A stretch of DNA of 64,000 nt, taken from Corynebacterium sp. MSK297. Lineage in GTDB: Bacteria > Actinomycetota > Actinomycetes > Mycobacteriales > Mycobacteriaceae. Shown here one piece after another: positions 43,725 to 54,688 of this stretch; position 1 is the stretch's first letter; every line of letters begins with the position of its first letter. The position numbers were made by a program, and so were the translations under genes. The stretch covers positions 62,001-126,000 of the forward strand of contig NZ_JASPGD010000006.1 of assembly GCF_030232885.1 (NCBI RefSeq), written 5' to 3'. A model generated the notes under the pieces. That model saw only the letters and a list, made by a program, of their open reading frames with translations, ran no database searches and was not told where the DNA came from.

Positions 43725-46280
43725 GTGACTTCTCTAAACCTGACACGCGACGAGGCTCAACAGCGCTCGCAGCAGATCAAGGTACACAATTACAAGGTCG
43801 CTCTGGATCTCACCGTCTCCGAGAAATTCTTCACCTCCCACACCGTCGTCGACTTCGAAGTCCGTGAAGGCCAGCAGGCAGATACCTTCCTAGATTTGCG
43901 TGCCGACGAAATCGTGGAGCTTTTTATCGACGGCGCCGAAAAACCGACCGAGTACGACGCCGAGCACGGCATCCCACTGCAGGGGCTGCAACCGGGCCGC
44001 CACAGCGTCGATGTCACCGCACGTATTCCCTATTCGCGCACCGGGCAGGGGCTCCACCGCTTCGTCGACCCTGCTGATGACAGGGTTTACCTGTACTCGC
44101 AATGCGAAACTGCCGATGCGAAACGCATCCTGGCGTGTTTCGACCAGCCGGATATGAAGGCAACCTACGATTTCTCGATTACCGCCCCGCACGACTGGAC
44201 GGTGATCACCAACGAGACCTCCACGGTTACCGATAATGGCGATTCCCGCGAGTGGAATTCACGGATCGGCTACCAGCTTTCCACCTACCTGATCGCTGTG
44301 TGCGCCGGCCACTACTACCAGGTCAGCGACGAATGGACGGGCACGCTCACCGCGCACCCGGAAACCAGCGAGGAAGAGCGTGAAATTTCGGTGCCGCTGG
44401 CACTGTTCTGCCGCCAATCACTGGCCAAACACCTCGATGCCGAGCGCCTGTTCACCGAAACCAAGCAGGGCTTTGATTTCTATCACCGCAACTTCGGCAT
44501 TGCCTACCCATTCGGCAAATACGACCAGGTGCTATGCCCAGAGTTCAACATGGGCGCGATGGAAAACGCCGGTTGCGTCACCCACCGCGACGAGTTCGTC
44601 TTCCACAACAAGGCCACCCACTACCAGTACGAACGCCGCGCCGATACCTTCTTGCACGAGATGGCGCACATGTGGTTCGGCGACCTGGTGACCATGCAGT
44701 GGTGGGATGACCTGTGGCTCAATGAGTCCTTTGCCACTTGGGCCTCGGCGATCTCACAGGCCGAAGAAACTCAGTACGACACCGCGTGGGTCACCTTCGC
44801 GAATATCGAGAAATCTTGGGCCTACCAGCAGGATCAGCTGCCGACGACGCACCCGATCTCCACCGACGCCTCGGACATCGAGACCGTCGAGCAGAACTTC
44901 GACGGCATCACCTACGCCAAGGGCGCTTCGGTGCTGAAACAACTACAAGCTTATGTCGGCCGCGAGGAATTCTTCGCCGGTGTGCGTCGCCACTTCGAGG
45001 CACACAAATTCGGCAACGCCACCTTCGACGATCTGCTGGGCCACTTGGAGGACGCCTCCGGCCGTGATCTGAGCTGGTGGGCGCAGCAGTGGCTGAAAAC
45101 CACCGGCGTCAACACCTTGGCTGCCCGCACCGAGGATGATGGCAAGACCTACACGTCTTTCGCCGTGCACCAAGCCGGTGAGACCCTGCGCACCCACCGC
45201 ATTGCAGTGGGCTTGTACCGTTTCGACGAACAGTCACAGAAGGTGGTGCGCACCAAGCGCGTCGAACTGGACATCGACGGTGAGTTCACCAACGTCGACG
45301 AACTGGTCGGCGCACCGGTTGCAGACCTCGTGCTGGTCAACGACGATGATCTGACCTATTGCCTGCCAGAACTCGACGAGCGCTCACTAGCAACTCTGCT
45401 GCAGCACATCGACAAGATCGCCGATCCGATGGCTCGCACCCTGTGCTGGTCTGCCGCCTGGGAGATGACCCGCGACGGCAGCCTGAAGGCACGGGATTTC
45501 GTGCAGCTGGTCGCACGTGGTGCGCAGGCAGAAACAGAAATGGCGGTGCTGGAACGCATCACCGGCCAGGCTGTCACCGCTCTCACGGCCTATGCGGACC
45601 AAGACTGGGCAAAGGCCGAAGGCGCACAGTTACTCGGTGAGGCGTTCCAAGCGGCCGCCGAAAACGGCAGCGAAGACCGCGCCTTGATCTTCATCAAGAC
45701 GCTGTCTCACCTGCCGTTGGTTGATTCCACCCGCGCATACCTGCACAACATCCTGGATAATGACGAGGACGCCGGGCTGCGCTGGAAGGCACTGACTGCA
45801 CTGGCTGCCGATGGCGCCATCGGTGAGGAAGCCGCCGTGCGCGAAAAGATCGGCCAACAGCGCGAGCTGGACAAAACCTCGTCTGGCGCGCAGGCTGCGC
45901 TCCAGGTCGAAGCAGCCATCAACACCGACGAGAATAAGAAGCGCATCTGGGATGAGCTACGCACCGGCGGGTTGGGCAACTTGGAAGCCCGCTTCAAAAT
46001 GCTGGGGCTGACCTTCACTGGTTCGGCGGAGCACCTGGAGCAATTCAACGAGGCATACTTCGCCGACGCACAGAAAGTCTGGGCCGAATTTTCCCCAGAA
46101 ATGGCGCTGGCCGTATTGACCGGCACCTACCCAACCTGGGACAAGACGGAAGAAGGCTTGCAGCGTGCCGACGACTTCCTGGCTGGAGATATGCCCGCTG
46201 GTTTGCGCCGGTTGGTACTCGAAGGCCGCGATCGCACTGCTCGTGCCCTGCGCAACCAGCGCATCGACCGCGGCGAGTAA
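43725..46280 (+). CDS. pepN: Aminopeptidase N (M1 zinc metallopeptidase)
   Basis: 851 residues from a GTG at 43725 with AGAAAGG about 12 bases upstream. Exopeptidase motif 'FNMGAMENAGCVTH' and zinc site 'FLHEMAHMWFGDLVTMQWWD' followed by 'LWLNESFATW' (HEXXH-18-E) are intact. The C-terminal ERAP1-like helical domain is complete. It removes N-terminal residues from peptides in the cytoplasm, recycling Clp/proteasome products. The pepN position next to rpiB/Rv2466c-like genes is conserved. Confidence 0.96.
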   Translation: MTSLNLTRDEAQQRSQQIKVHNYKVALDLTVSEKFFTSHTVVDFEVREGQQADTFLDLRADEIVELFIDGAEKPTEYDAEHGIPLQGLQPGRHSVDVTARIPYSRTGQGLHRFVDPADDRVYLYSQCETADAKRILACFDQPDMKATYDFSITAPHDWTVITNETSTVTDNGDSREWNSRIGYQLSTYLIAVCAGHYYQVSDEWTGTLTAHPETSEEEREISVPLALFCRQSLAKHLDAERLFTETKQGFDFYHRNFGIAYPFGKYDQVLCPEFNMGAMENAGCVTHRDEFVFHNKATHYQYERRADTFLHEMAHMWFGDLVTMQWWDDLWLNESFATWASAISQAEETQYDTAWVTFANIEKSWAYQQDQLPTTHPISTDASDIETVEQNFDGITYAKGASVLKQLQAYVGREEFFAGVRRHFEAHKFGNATFDDLLGHLEDASGRDLSWWAQQWLKTTGVNTLAARTEDDGKTYTSFAVHQAGETLRTHRIAVGLYRFDEQSQKVVRTKRVELDIDGEFTNVDELVGAPVADLVLVNDDDLTYCLPELDERSLATLLQHIDKIADPMARTLCWSAAWEMTRDGSLKARDFVQLVARGAQAETEMAVLERITGQAVTALTAYADQDWAKAEGAQLLGEAFQAAAENGSEDRALIFIKTLSHLPLVDSTRAYLHNILDNDEDAGLRWKALTALAADGAIGEEAAVREKIGQQRELDKTSSGAQAALQVEAAINTDENKKRIWDELRTGGLGNLEARFKMLGLTFTGSAEHLEQFNEAYFADAQKVWAEFSPEMALAVLTGTYPTWDKTEEGLQRADDFLAGDMPAGLRRLVLEGRDRTARALRNQRIDRGE

Positions 46281-46297
46281 TTACTGAGTAATTACTC
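46275..46297. repeat. Inverted repeat over the pepN stop
   Basis: GAGTAATTAC and its complement are separated by TGA and include the pepN stop codon. No T-run follows. It lies in the convergent gap with the SDR gene. Confidence 0.45.
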
Positions 46298-46323
46298 CGC
46301 GTAATTGCTGTGAGCTAGTGGCG

Positions 46324-47055
46324 CTAGCGGTCTGCTAGCTCAATGCGCGGGCGCACCCGCAACTCGGTGAACTGCGTGGTTGGGCCCGCCTCCACGCAGG
46401 AACGCACGGCACGGGCTACCTCCGCCGGTGCAATCATGTGCTCAGCGTTGTAGTCGCCCATCAACCCTTCCAACATCGCGGTATCCGTAGGGCCCGGCGC
46501 GACAGTAGTCACGCGGATATCGCGTTCATCCTTGCGCAGGCAATCCGCTACGGCGTACAGCGCGTGCTTGGTGGCGGCGTAGACGACGTTGTTCGGGTGT
46601 CCTCCGTGACCGGCTCCGGAGTTGATGTAGATGACATCGCCTTCGGTTTTTCGCAGGGCTGGAAGCAGCTGGCGGGTCAGCTCGGCGGCAGCGAAAACGT
46701 TGATGTCGAAGTGCTTGCGCCAATCGGCCGGTGTGGCATCGTCGACGGATTTCTTTTCTGCAATTGCCGCAGCGTGGACTACAACGTCGACTGTGTCCAG
46801 GCCGAGGACGTCGGCCAGCTGAGTGCCGGGCTGCGCGTCGTCGGCAAGCAATTCTGCCACCAGATCAGCCTGCACCGGGGTAATGTTGGCGCATTCCGCG
46901 AGCGCATCGAGGCCTTCTTGGTTGCGTCCGAGGGCATAAACGGCGTGGTCACGCGAAAGATCGGCAGCGATCTCACGGCCCATGCCACCGGTTGCTCCGG
47001 TAACAACGGCAACCTTGCGTGCCTGTGCTGGCTGTGTTTGCTCTTCCTGTGTCAT
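46324..47055 (-). CDS. Short-chain dehydrogenase/reductase
   Basis: 243 residues. NAD(P) motif 'VVTGATGGMGREIAADL' (about 18-34) and catalytic 'YAATKHALYAVADCL' (Tyr-xxx-Lys) are present; the structural NNAG is 'HAAA'. 'VAPGPTDTAMLEGL' is the typical substrate loop. The substrate is unknown. It follows metB by 40 bases on the same strand, but no functional link is evident. Confidence 0.88.
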   Translation of the reverse strand: MTQEEQTQPAQARKVAVVTGATGGMGREIAADLSRDHAVYALGRNQEGLDALAECANITPVQADLVAELLADDAQPGTQLADVLGLDTVDVVVHAAAIAEKKSVDDATPADWRKHFDINVFAAAELTRQLLPALRKTEGDVIYINSGAGHGGHPNNVVYAATKHALYAVADCLRKDERDIRVTTVAPGPTDTAMLEGLMGDYNAEHMIAPAEVARAVRSCVEAGPTTQFTELRVRPRIELADR

Positions 47056-47095
47056 TTCGACTCCTCAGTTTTTCGGCTAGATTTCTACGCTAGGT

Positions 47096-48340
47096 CTACT
47101 TCTCGTCCAACTTGTCCAACGCGTGCGTGAGATCAGCGATGAGATCGTCGATGTCCTCAATACCGATGGACAGGCGCACCAGATCAGCTGGTGGGGAAAG
47201 CTCGGAGCCTTCAGCGGACACGTGCGTCATGCTGGTGGGGTGTTCTACTAGTGATTCCACACCGCCAAGGGATTCTGCCAACAAGAACAGCGTCGTGTTC
47301 AGACAGAATTGCTTCGCTGCTTCCTCGCTGTGGAAGCGCACGGACATCATCGCGCCATAGCGCTTCATTTGCTTAGTGGCAGTCTCGTGGCCCGGGTGAT
47401 CTGCAAGGCCCGGATAGAGCACGGATTTGATCTCGGGGCGGGACTGGAAAAACTCCGCGATCTTTTCTGCGTTATCGCAGTGCCGGTCCATGCGCACCGA
47501 GAGAGTTTTGATGCCGCGGGTGGTGAGGTAGGCATCGAAAGGCGAGGCAATAGAACCGACTGCCCCCTGGAACCACAACAACTCGGCGTCGACGTCTTTA
47601 TCAGCGGTGACCACTGCCCCACCAACGACGTCGGAATGCCCGCCCAAATACTTGGTGGTCGAATGCAGCACGTGATCTGCACCCAAGCTGATCGGGTTTT
47701 GCAGGTATGGGGAAGCAAAAGTGTTATCCACTACCAGAGAGGCGCCACCTTTAACCTCTGCGATGGCAGAAATATCACTGATGGATAGCGCCGGGTTGGT
47801 GGGGGTTTCCAACCAGATCACGCGGGTGTTTTCGCGGATCGCGCCCGCCAGCTCGTCGACATCGCACGTGTTGACGATAGTATAATCAATCCCCCACGGC
47901 TTAAAGACAGACTCGATCAGGCGCCAGGTTCCGCCGTAGGCGTCGTTGCCTAAGATCATGTGGTCACCTGGACGCAACAGAATGCGTAGCAAAGTATCGG
48001 TGGCCGCCATACCCGAGGAAAATACGCGCGCATACGGGGCTTTTTCTAAAGCAGCCAGGGTAGTTTCCAGGCTACGAACAGTCGGGTTCGCCACACGCCC
48101 GTATTCGAAACCGCCGCGCAGGCTGGCTAGACCGTCTTGGGCGTAGGTGGTGGAGGCATAAATCGGAACATTGACAGAGCCGATGTGCGAGTCCGGCTCG
48201 TAGCCCGCATGAATAGCAGCCGAGCTAAAACCTTTGAGGTAGTCAGCCTTAGCATCCTCGGTGAGTTTATGGTGCGCAGCCGGATATTCCGGTGCGGGAA
48301 TCCGGTGCGGGGTCAGGTTGTTTTCTGCAGGTGAGTTCAT
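47096..48340 (-). CDS. metB: Cystathionine gamma-synthase
   Basis: 414 residues from the ATG at 48340. It is a PLP enzyme of the Cys/Met family: 'SAAIHAGYEPDSHIGSVNVP' at the start, 'YGRVANPTVRSLETTLAALE', and the PLP lysine in 'LHSTTKYLGGHSDVVGGAVV'. It joins O-acetylhomoserine (or succinyl-homoserine) with cysteine to give cystathionine for methionine. A TATAAT box lies at 48368-48373 on the minus strand. No TAGAC-N6-GTCTA (McbR) operator is visible upstream. MetC/cystathionine lyase activity is the main alternative, but the sequence fits MetB. Confidence 0.92.
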   Translation of the reverse strand: MNSPAENNLTPHRIPAPEYPAAHHKLTEDAKADYLKGFSSAAIHAGYEPDSHIGSVNVPIYASTTYAQDGLASLRGGFEYGRVANPTVRSLETTLAALEKAPYARVFSSGMAATDTLLRILLRPGDHMILGNDAYGGTWRLIESVFKPWGIDYTIVNTCDVDELAGAIRENTRVIWLETPTNPALSISDISAIAEVKGGASLVVDNTFASPYLQNPISLGADHVLHSTTKYLGGHSDVVGGAVVTADKDVDAELLWFQGAVGSIASPFDAYLTTRGIKTLSVRMDRHCDNAEKIAEFFQSRPEIKSVLYPGLADHPGHETATKQMKRYGAMMSVRFHSEEAAKQFCLNTTLFLLAESLGGVESLVEHPTSMTHVSAEGSELSPPADLVRLSIGIEDIDDLIADLTHALDKLDEK

Positions 48341-48478
48341 ACCACCCACCATAAACCACATGCGCGAATTATATTGCGAAGATCACCGCCGCTCTCACAG
48401 GAAACTTACAGTCCAACCCCGTAAGATGGCCGAAGTTGCAGCGGAAATCGATTGCCAAAGCAAAGACTTAAGGATGAG

Positions 48479-49528
48479 ATGAACACGAATATTTTTCACC
48501 TCGCTTCAAATTCTGTTCCTTCAGTACCTTCTGCCGAAGAAACAGTGAACACTGTCAACAATTGGTGGAATAACCCAGAAACCCAAGCCTGGTTGTTCCA
48601 GCGCCCGATCTACATTGGCTTGATTATCCTCTTCGCGTTGCTGGCGCATTGGATTTTGGTGCGCGCCATCAACAAACTGGCCAACCACAACATGAAAGAT
48701 GGCCGCAAGAAGACTGCGGAGCGTCAGGCCGAATCAAAGCACAGCCATGAGGTGCCGGAGCCAGATCCGGAGAAGATGCATCAGATCCGGCTGATGGAAA
48801 AATCGCGGGAGAACCGCCGGAAATCGCGTATCAAGACGCTTTCCGGTGTGGCAAAATCCGCCGTCGCCATTTTTGTCTGGGTCTGGGCAGTCATCGCGAT
48901 CTTGGACGTTGTCGGCATTAACGTCGGCCCACTGATTGCTTCCGCAGGTATCGTCGGTGTCGCCCTTGGTTTTGGCGCACAATCGCTGGTCCAGGACTTC
49001 CTGTCCGGTATTTTCATGCTGATCGAAGACCAGTACGGCATCGGCGACGTCGTCGACTTAGGCGACGGCACCATGGGCGAGATCGAAGAAATCTCGCTGC
49101 GTATCACTTCCCTGCGCGATATCGACGGTGCGCTGTGGCACGTGCGCAATGGCGAGATTTTGAAGGTCGCAAACCACTCCAGCGATTGGTCGATCGCGCG
49201 TTTCCAGATTCCGGTCAGCCACAGCAACGACCAAAACAAGGTCTGGAAGGTACTTACCGAAGCCATGGCCAAGGCTGCTGCCGACGAGCGGTGCGCCAAC
49301 GAAATCATGGAAGCTCCAGAAATTCAGGGTGCTTCGGAGTTCAACCCGGATTACCTCTCCTACCGCGTTTCTGTGATTACCATGCCCGGCGAGCAGTGGC
49401 ACGTCATGCGCGTGATGAACGGTTTGATCATGAACGAACTGGCTGAAGCCGGAATCAAGACTCCATACCCATACGGCATCGGTATTGCTGGCCCAGGAGG
49501 CGAGCCACTTGGACGCTCACAGTCATAG
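48479..49528 (+). CDS. MscS-family mechanosensitive channel
   Basis: 349 residues from the ATG at 48479, with AAGGA about 6 bases upstream. One N-terminal membrane segment ('IYIGLIILFALLAHWILV') is followed by a charged ~60-residue loop. Then come the MscS pore helices ('AKSAVAIFVWVWAVIAIL', 'IASAGIVGVALGFGAQSLV') and the beta domain 'FLSGIFMLIEDQYGIGDVV'. The channel releases solutes on hypo-osmotic shock. It is not the long C. glutamicum glutamate-exporting type, since the C-terminal extension is absent. Its end overlaps glbO by 20 bases. Confidence 0.92.
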   Translation: MNTNIFHLASNSVPSVPSAEETVNTVNNWWNNPETQAWLFQRPIYIGLIILFALLAHWILVRAINKLANHNMKDGRKKTAERQAESKHSHEVPEPDPEKMHQIRLMEKSRENRRKSRIKTLSGVAKSAVAIFVWVWAVIAILDVVGINVGPLIASAGIVGVALGFGAQSLVQDFLSGIFMLIEDQYGIGDVVDLGDGTMGEIEEISLRITSLRDIDGALWHVRNGEILKVANHSSDWSIARFQIPVSHSNDQNKVWKVLTEAMAKAAADERCANEIMEAPEIQGASEFNPDYLSYRVSVITMPGEQWHVMRVMNGLIMNELAEAGIKTPYPYGIGIAGPGGEPLGRSQS

Positions 49529-50012
49529 CCAAGACATCCGCTCCGGTGAGCGCCCGGATTCTGTCTTTGCAGCCATCGGCGGAATGGAAACCTTCGAGAC
49601 GCTCGTCGACGGTTTCTACGCCCAGGTTCCTGACGACGACATCCTGGCACCGATGTACCCGGAGCAGGATTTCAACGGTGCCCGCGACCGCCTGCTGTGG
49701 TTTCTCGTTCAGTTTTGGGGTGGCCCGAAACTGTTTAATGAACGCCGCGGCTCGCCCCGGTTGCGAATGCGGCACGCAGAATTTCCGATTGATACCGCTG
49801 CAGCGGAGCGTTGGCTCGAGTTGATGGGCCGTTCGTTGGACAAGATCGATGAGGAAACCATTCCGGAGGAATACCGCGCCGCGATCTGGAATCACATGCA
49901 GAAGCTGGCTTATATGCTGCGGAATATGCCTGATGAACCACTACAGCACGAGCATGCCCGCCAGCAAAAACCTGATCTGGGTATTCTGCGCCGGGATCTT
50001 GGTTTGCGGTAG
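49509..50012 (+). CDS. glbO: Group II truncated haemoglobin
   Basis: 167 residues from a TTG at 49509 with GGAGG 8 bases before it, inside the mscS 3' end. The 2-on-2 globin fold shows Tyr B10 in 'VDGFYAQVPDDDIL', 'MYPEQDFNGARDRLLWFLVQ', the proximal His in 'RLRMRHAEFPI' and the Trp G8 in 'AAAERWLELMG'. It matches M. tuberculosis GlbO (Rv2470). It binds O2 and may protect against oxidative or nitrosative stress. Its first ~25 residues, His/Ser-rich, are outside the globin. The mscS overlap suggests co-translation. Confidence 0.93.
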   Translation: MDAHSHSQDIRSGERPDSVFAAIGGMETFETLVDGFYAQVPDDDILAPMYPEQDFNGARDRLLWFLVQFWGGPKLFNERRGSPRLRMRHAEFPIDTAAAERWLELMGRSLDKIDEETIPEEYRAAIWNHMQKLAYMLRNMPDEPLQHEHARQQKPDLGILRRDLGLR

Positions 50013-50096
50013 GCGCTCGGCGCCATCGCATTCTGTGCACGCCGCCAATTTGCCTAATCACTCAACCAACCGGGTAACTAAGACTGCCTTGCTAAC

Positions 50097-50132
50097 AAAA
50101 GCGCTCCCGACCTTTCAGGTGGGGAGCGCTTT
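50097..50132. terminator. Bidirectional terminator between glbO and ald
   Basis: AAAGCGCTCCC pairs with GGGAGCGCTTT. On the minus strand TTTTGTT follows (terminating ald); on the plus strand the tail is only TTTC. Confidence 0.85.
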
Positions 50133-50194
50133 CGCATAATAATTTGGCAACAACCGAGCCGATCAAAAATTGCCAACCGGCCAGGGTTTTCGCA

Positions 50195-51283
50195 CTAGTC
50201 CTGCCAGTCGAAGGCCTCACGCACTGGCTTGGAAATAAGCTTGCCGTCGCGCGTCGACAAGCCATCCGCCAAACCTGGGAAACGATCCATAGCGTTATCG
50301 ACACCATCGGCAGCAACGGCACGGATATAGGGCAACGTTGCCGATGTCAGAGCACGAGTAGAGGTGTTCGCTACCGCACCAGGCATATTAGCCACGCAGT
50401 ACATCAGTGCATCACCAACGCGGAACACAGGGTCTTGGTGGCTGGTCTTGCGGGAAGGCTCGAAGCAACCACCCTGATCAATGGCCACATCCACCAACAC
50501 AGAACCGCGCTTCATGCGCTTGATCAAATCTTCCGACACCAGCTTCGGTGCCTTGCCACCAGCAACCAAAACGGCACCAATCACCAGGTCAGCTTCCAGC
50601 AACTCCTCTTCGATGGTCACTGGATCAGAAATCTGGGTGCGCACGGTACCGGCATATTGATCGTCGAAACGCGCCAAAGTACCAGCATCAATATCCAGCA
50701 CGGTAGTTTCTGCGCGCAGACCATGTGCCATAGCCACCGCTGATGCGCCCACCTGGCCGCCACCGATCACGACGACGCGACCAGCCTTGGTGCCCGGAAC
50801 ACCAGAAGGCAGCACACCGCGGCCACCGTGGTGGGACAACAGGTGGTGGGAGCCTTCCAACACTGCCAACCGGCCGGCGACCTGTGACATTGGGGTCAAC
50901 AGCGGTAGCGCACCGTTTTTATCAGTCACGGTTTCATATGCCAGCGCGGTGGTGCCAGCCTGCACTAGCGCGTCGGTCAGTTCACGCGAAGCAGCCAGGT
51001 GCAGGTAGGTGAACAGCAGCAGGTCCTCGCGCAGGTACTGGTATTCCTCTTGCAAAGGTTCTTTGACCTTCAGCACCATCTCCGCAGCCCACGCATCGGC
51101 TGCAGTATCGACGATGGTGGCGCCACGGTCGGTGTAGTCGCTATCGACGTAGCTGGAGCCTTCGCCAGCGCCAGATTGAATAAGCACCTCGTGGCCGTCG
51201 TCGACAAGAGCCTGTGCAGCTGCCGGGCTCAATGCCACGCGGCCTTCACTGTTCATGATTTCTGCGGGAACGCCAATCTTCAT
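50195..51283 (-). CDS. ald: Alanine dehydrogenase
   Basis: 362 residues from the ATG at 51283, with GAGGA 8 bases upstream; the ATG at 51298 is part of that leader. 'MKIGVPAEIMNSEGRVALSP' and 'LLTPMSQVAGRLA' are Ald signatures. The NAD motif is 'VVVIGGGQVGASAVAMA', and the catalytic His is in 'FTYLHLAAS'. It interconverts alanine and pyruvate plus ammonia with NAD. Divergent from thiC; an imperfect palindrome in the shared region (51444-51474) is a possible operator. Confidence 0.96.
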   Translation of the reverse strand: MKIGVPAEIMNSEGRVALSPAAAQALVDDGHEVLIQSGAGEGSSYVDSDYTDRGATIVDTAADAWAAEMVLKVKEPLQEEYQYLREDLLLFTYLHLAASRELTDALVQAGTTALAYETVTDKNGALPLLTPMSQVAGRLAVLEGSHHLLSHHGGRGVLPSGVPGTKAGRVVVIGGGQVGASAVAMAHGLRAETTVLDIDAGTLARFDDQYAGTVRTQISDPVTIEEELLEADLVIGAVLVAGGKAPKLVSEDLIKRMKRGSVLVDVAIDQGGCFEPSRKTSHQDPVFRVGDALMYCVANMPGAVANTSTRALTSATLPYIRAVAADGVDNAMDRFPGLADGLSTRDGKLISKPVREAFDWQD

Positions 51284-51443
51284 GGGATTGATCCTCATTT
51301 CTGGTTGCTTCGTGCATGTTCGTGCATCGGGCAGGAAAGCGACATTTCGACAGGGTTGGCGTCGAGATCTCTTTGCCTGCCACCAGGGTACGTGTTGTAA
51401 GCTAGCAGCAACGGTTTTGCGAAATGCACCACAGCTTCCGAAA

Positions 51444-51474
51444 AATTCGATAAGGCTATTGAGCCTATTGAATT
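51444..51474. promoter_or_regulatory. Imperfect palindrome between ald and thiC
   Basis: AATTCGATAAGGCT and AGCCTATTGAATT are inverted copies with two differences. It lies about 160 bases upstream of ald and before the thiC riboswitch. It could be an operator for ald or a promoter-proximal site for thiC. Confidence 0.35.
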
Positions 51475-51534
51475 TTCAGGATTCATAGCGGCCACCCCAG
51501 CCCAGCATTGCGCGACCGTCGACAAGTTTATGCA

Positions 51535-53544
<2,010 letters not shown>

Positions 53545-53711
53545 ATTTGCGCTAACCATGCGCTAAAGGATGGGACCGCCAATCGGTGCAATAGTCTCTG
53601 AACTGGGCACCTAAAATGAGCATCTGAGCTGGGAAAACCTCTGAGAAAGCTCCTGCATTCTAACTCCCTTCCGGGTAAACTGTAATGCACGAGCAACTCG
53701 GAGGTTTTCTT

Positions 53712-53924
53712 ATGTCTGTACCTTTGCGGCGTTCTGCGCCGGGAGCTAAAGCAAGCACTGCACCAATAACCCCAGCTGAGAGACTGTCAGATGGCGCACT
53801 CGGCGCAGCGGGCCATTCTCTAGATAATCCACACTTACGCGAGCTCCGCAGACTCGTCGCCGTCGGGAAATTGACCGGCGATGATGCTATTCGTCACGGC
53901 CTCGATCACCTCAAGAATCGTTAA
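53712..53924 (+). CDS. VbhA/FicA-like antitoxin of the Fic module
   Basis: 70 residues from the ATG at 53712 with GGAGG 7 bases upstream. The C-terminal ~35 residues ('NPHLRELRRLVAVGKLTGDD', then 'AIRHGLDHL') follow the VbhA-like helical pattern (x-P-x(7)-R-x-V-x-V-G-x-L-x(3)-D-x-I). The inhibitory [S/T]xxxE[G/N] motif of VbhA is not found at the expected spot, where the frame reads 'ALGAAGHSLD'. The first ~30 residues are basic and unstructured-looking. Its stop overlaps the fic start (TAATG). It should neutralise the Fic protein, but not obviously by the canonical glutamate. Confidence 0.75.
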   Translation: MSVPLRRSAPGAKASTAPITPAERLSDGALGAAGHSLDNPHLRELRRLVAVGKLTGDDAIRHGLDHLKNR

Positions 53925-54664
53925 TGCACAACGTCGGGTGGGGATATAACAGCTGGGAAGATTATTACATTCCCGGCACAAAGGTATTACGCAATAAATT
54001 CCGCAGCACAGACAAGCCTTACGGCGAAGATGATCCAGATCGTCTGCGCGAGATGGAAGAGTTTGTCACCGCAGTGCGCATGGCAGAGTTACACGATACT
54101 CCAATTACAGGTAATTTCGACTACGCGCATATGAAGGCAATTCACGGCTACATCTTCCAGGATGTGTATGACTGGGCCGGGGTACCTCGCGTCGGCCCAC
54201 ACGGGTGGATGACTAAAGAAGGCCCTAATGTTTTACACCCAGATGACCCCGATAATCCCACGATGGCTTTTAGCTATTATCCGGGCACGGAAATCATGCA
54301 CGAGGATGCCCGCAAGCAATACCGCAGGCTAGCCGAAAAGAATTATTTGCGCGGCCTGGAAAAGCAAGAATTCGTGCAAGAATTAGCTGAAATCTGGGGT
54401 GAACTGAACGTCATACATGTTTTTCGCGAAGGCAATACCCGAACGCAGTTCATTTTCTTCGAGCAACTGTGCCGTAAAGCCGGCTACCAGATCGATTCCG
54501 AGCGCTTTGCTGTCCGCGACGAGGCAACCATGCAGCGTGCAGCCGCCGCCGGTAAACCATATTTCCACGAAGTCTTCGTACGCGCCCGATTTTATAGCCA
54601 AGCTACCGGCAGCAATAAACGCCTAGCCGAAGTTCTCGACCAGGCGATATCACCCTTGCACTAG
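53924..54664 (+). CDS. Fic-domain protein with a diverged active-site motif
   Basis: 246 residues, a single Fic domain. The motif at about 165-176 is 'HVFREGNTRTQF': the catalytic His, the acidic residue, GN and the first Arg are kept. The second Gly is Thr, and the last Arg of HxFx(D/E)GNGRxxR is Phe. Upstream, 'HMKAIHGYIFQDVYDWAG' is the usual Fic helix/strand start. Fic enzymes transfer AMP or other phosphate-containing groups to Ser/Thr/Tyr. The loss of the last Arg, which normally holds the nucleotide phosphates and pairs with the antitoxin Glu, hints at another substrate or geometry. It is coupled to the antitoxin by TAATG. Confidence 0.88.
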   Translation: MHNVGWGYNSWEDYYIPGTKVLRNKFRSTDKPYGEDDPDRLREMEEFVTAVRMAELHDTPITGNFDYAHMKAIHGYIFQDVYDWAGVPRVGPHGWMTKEGPNVLHPDDPDNPTMAFSYYPGTEIMHEDARKQYRRLAEKNYLRGLEKQEFVQELAEIWGELNVIHVFREGNTRTQFIFFEQLCRKAGYQIDSERFAVRDEATMQRAAAAGKPYFHEVFVRARFYSQATGSNKRLAEVLDQAISPLH

Positions 54665-54688
54665 CATCGTTGTACTGGCACTGCCCTA

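Noticed and set aside
48341..48478. McbR operator upstream of metB
   Set aside because: The TAGAC-N6-GTCTA pattern was looked for between metB and mscS and is not present.
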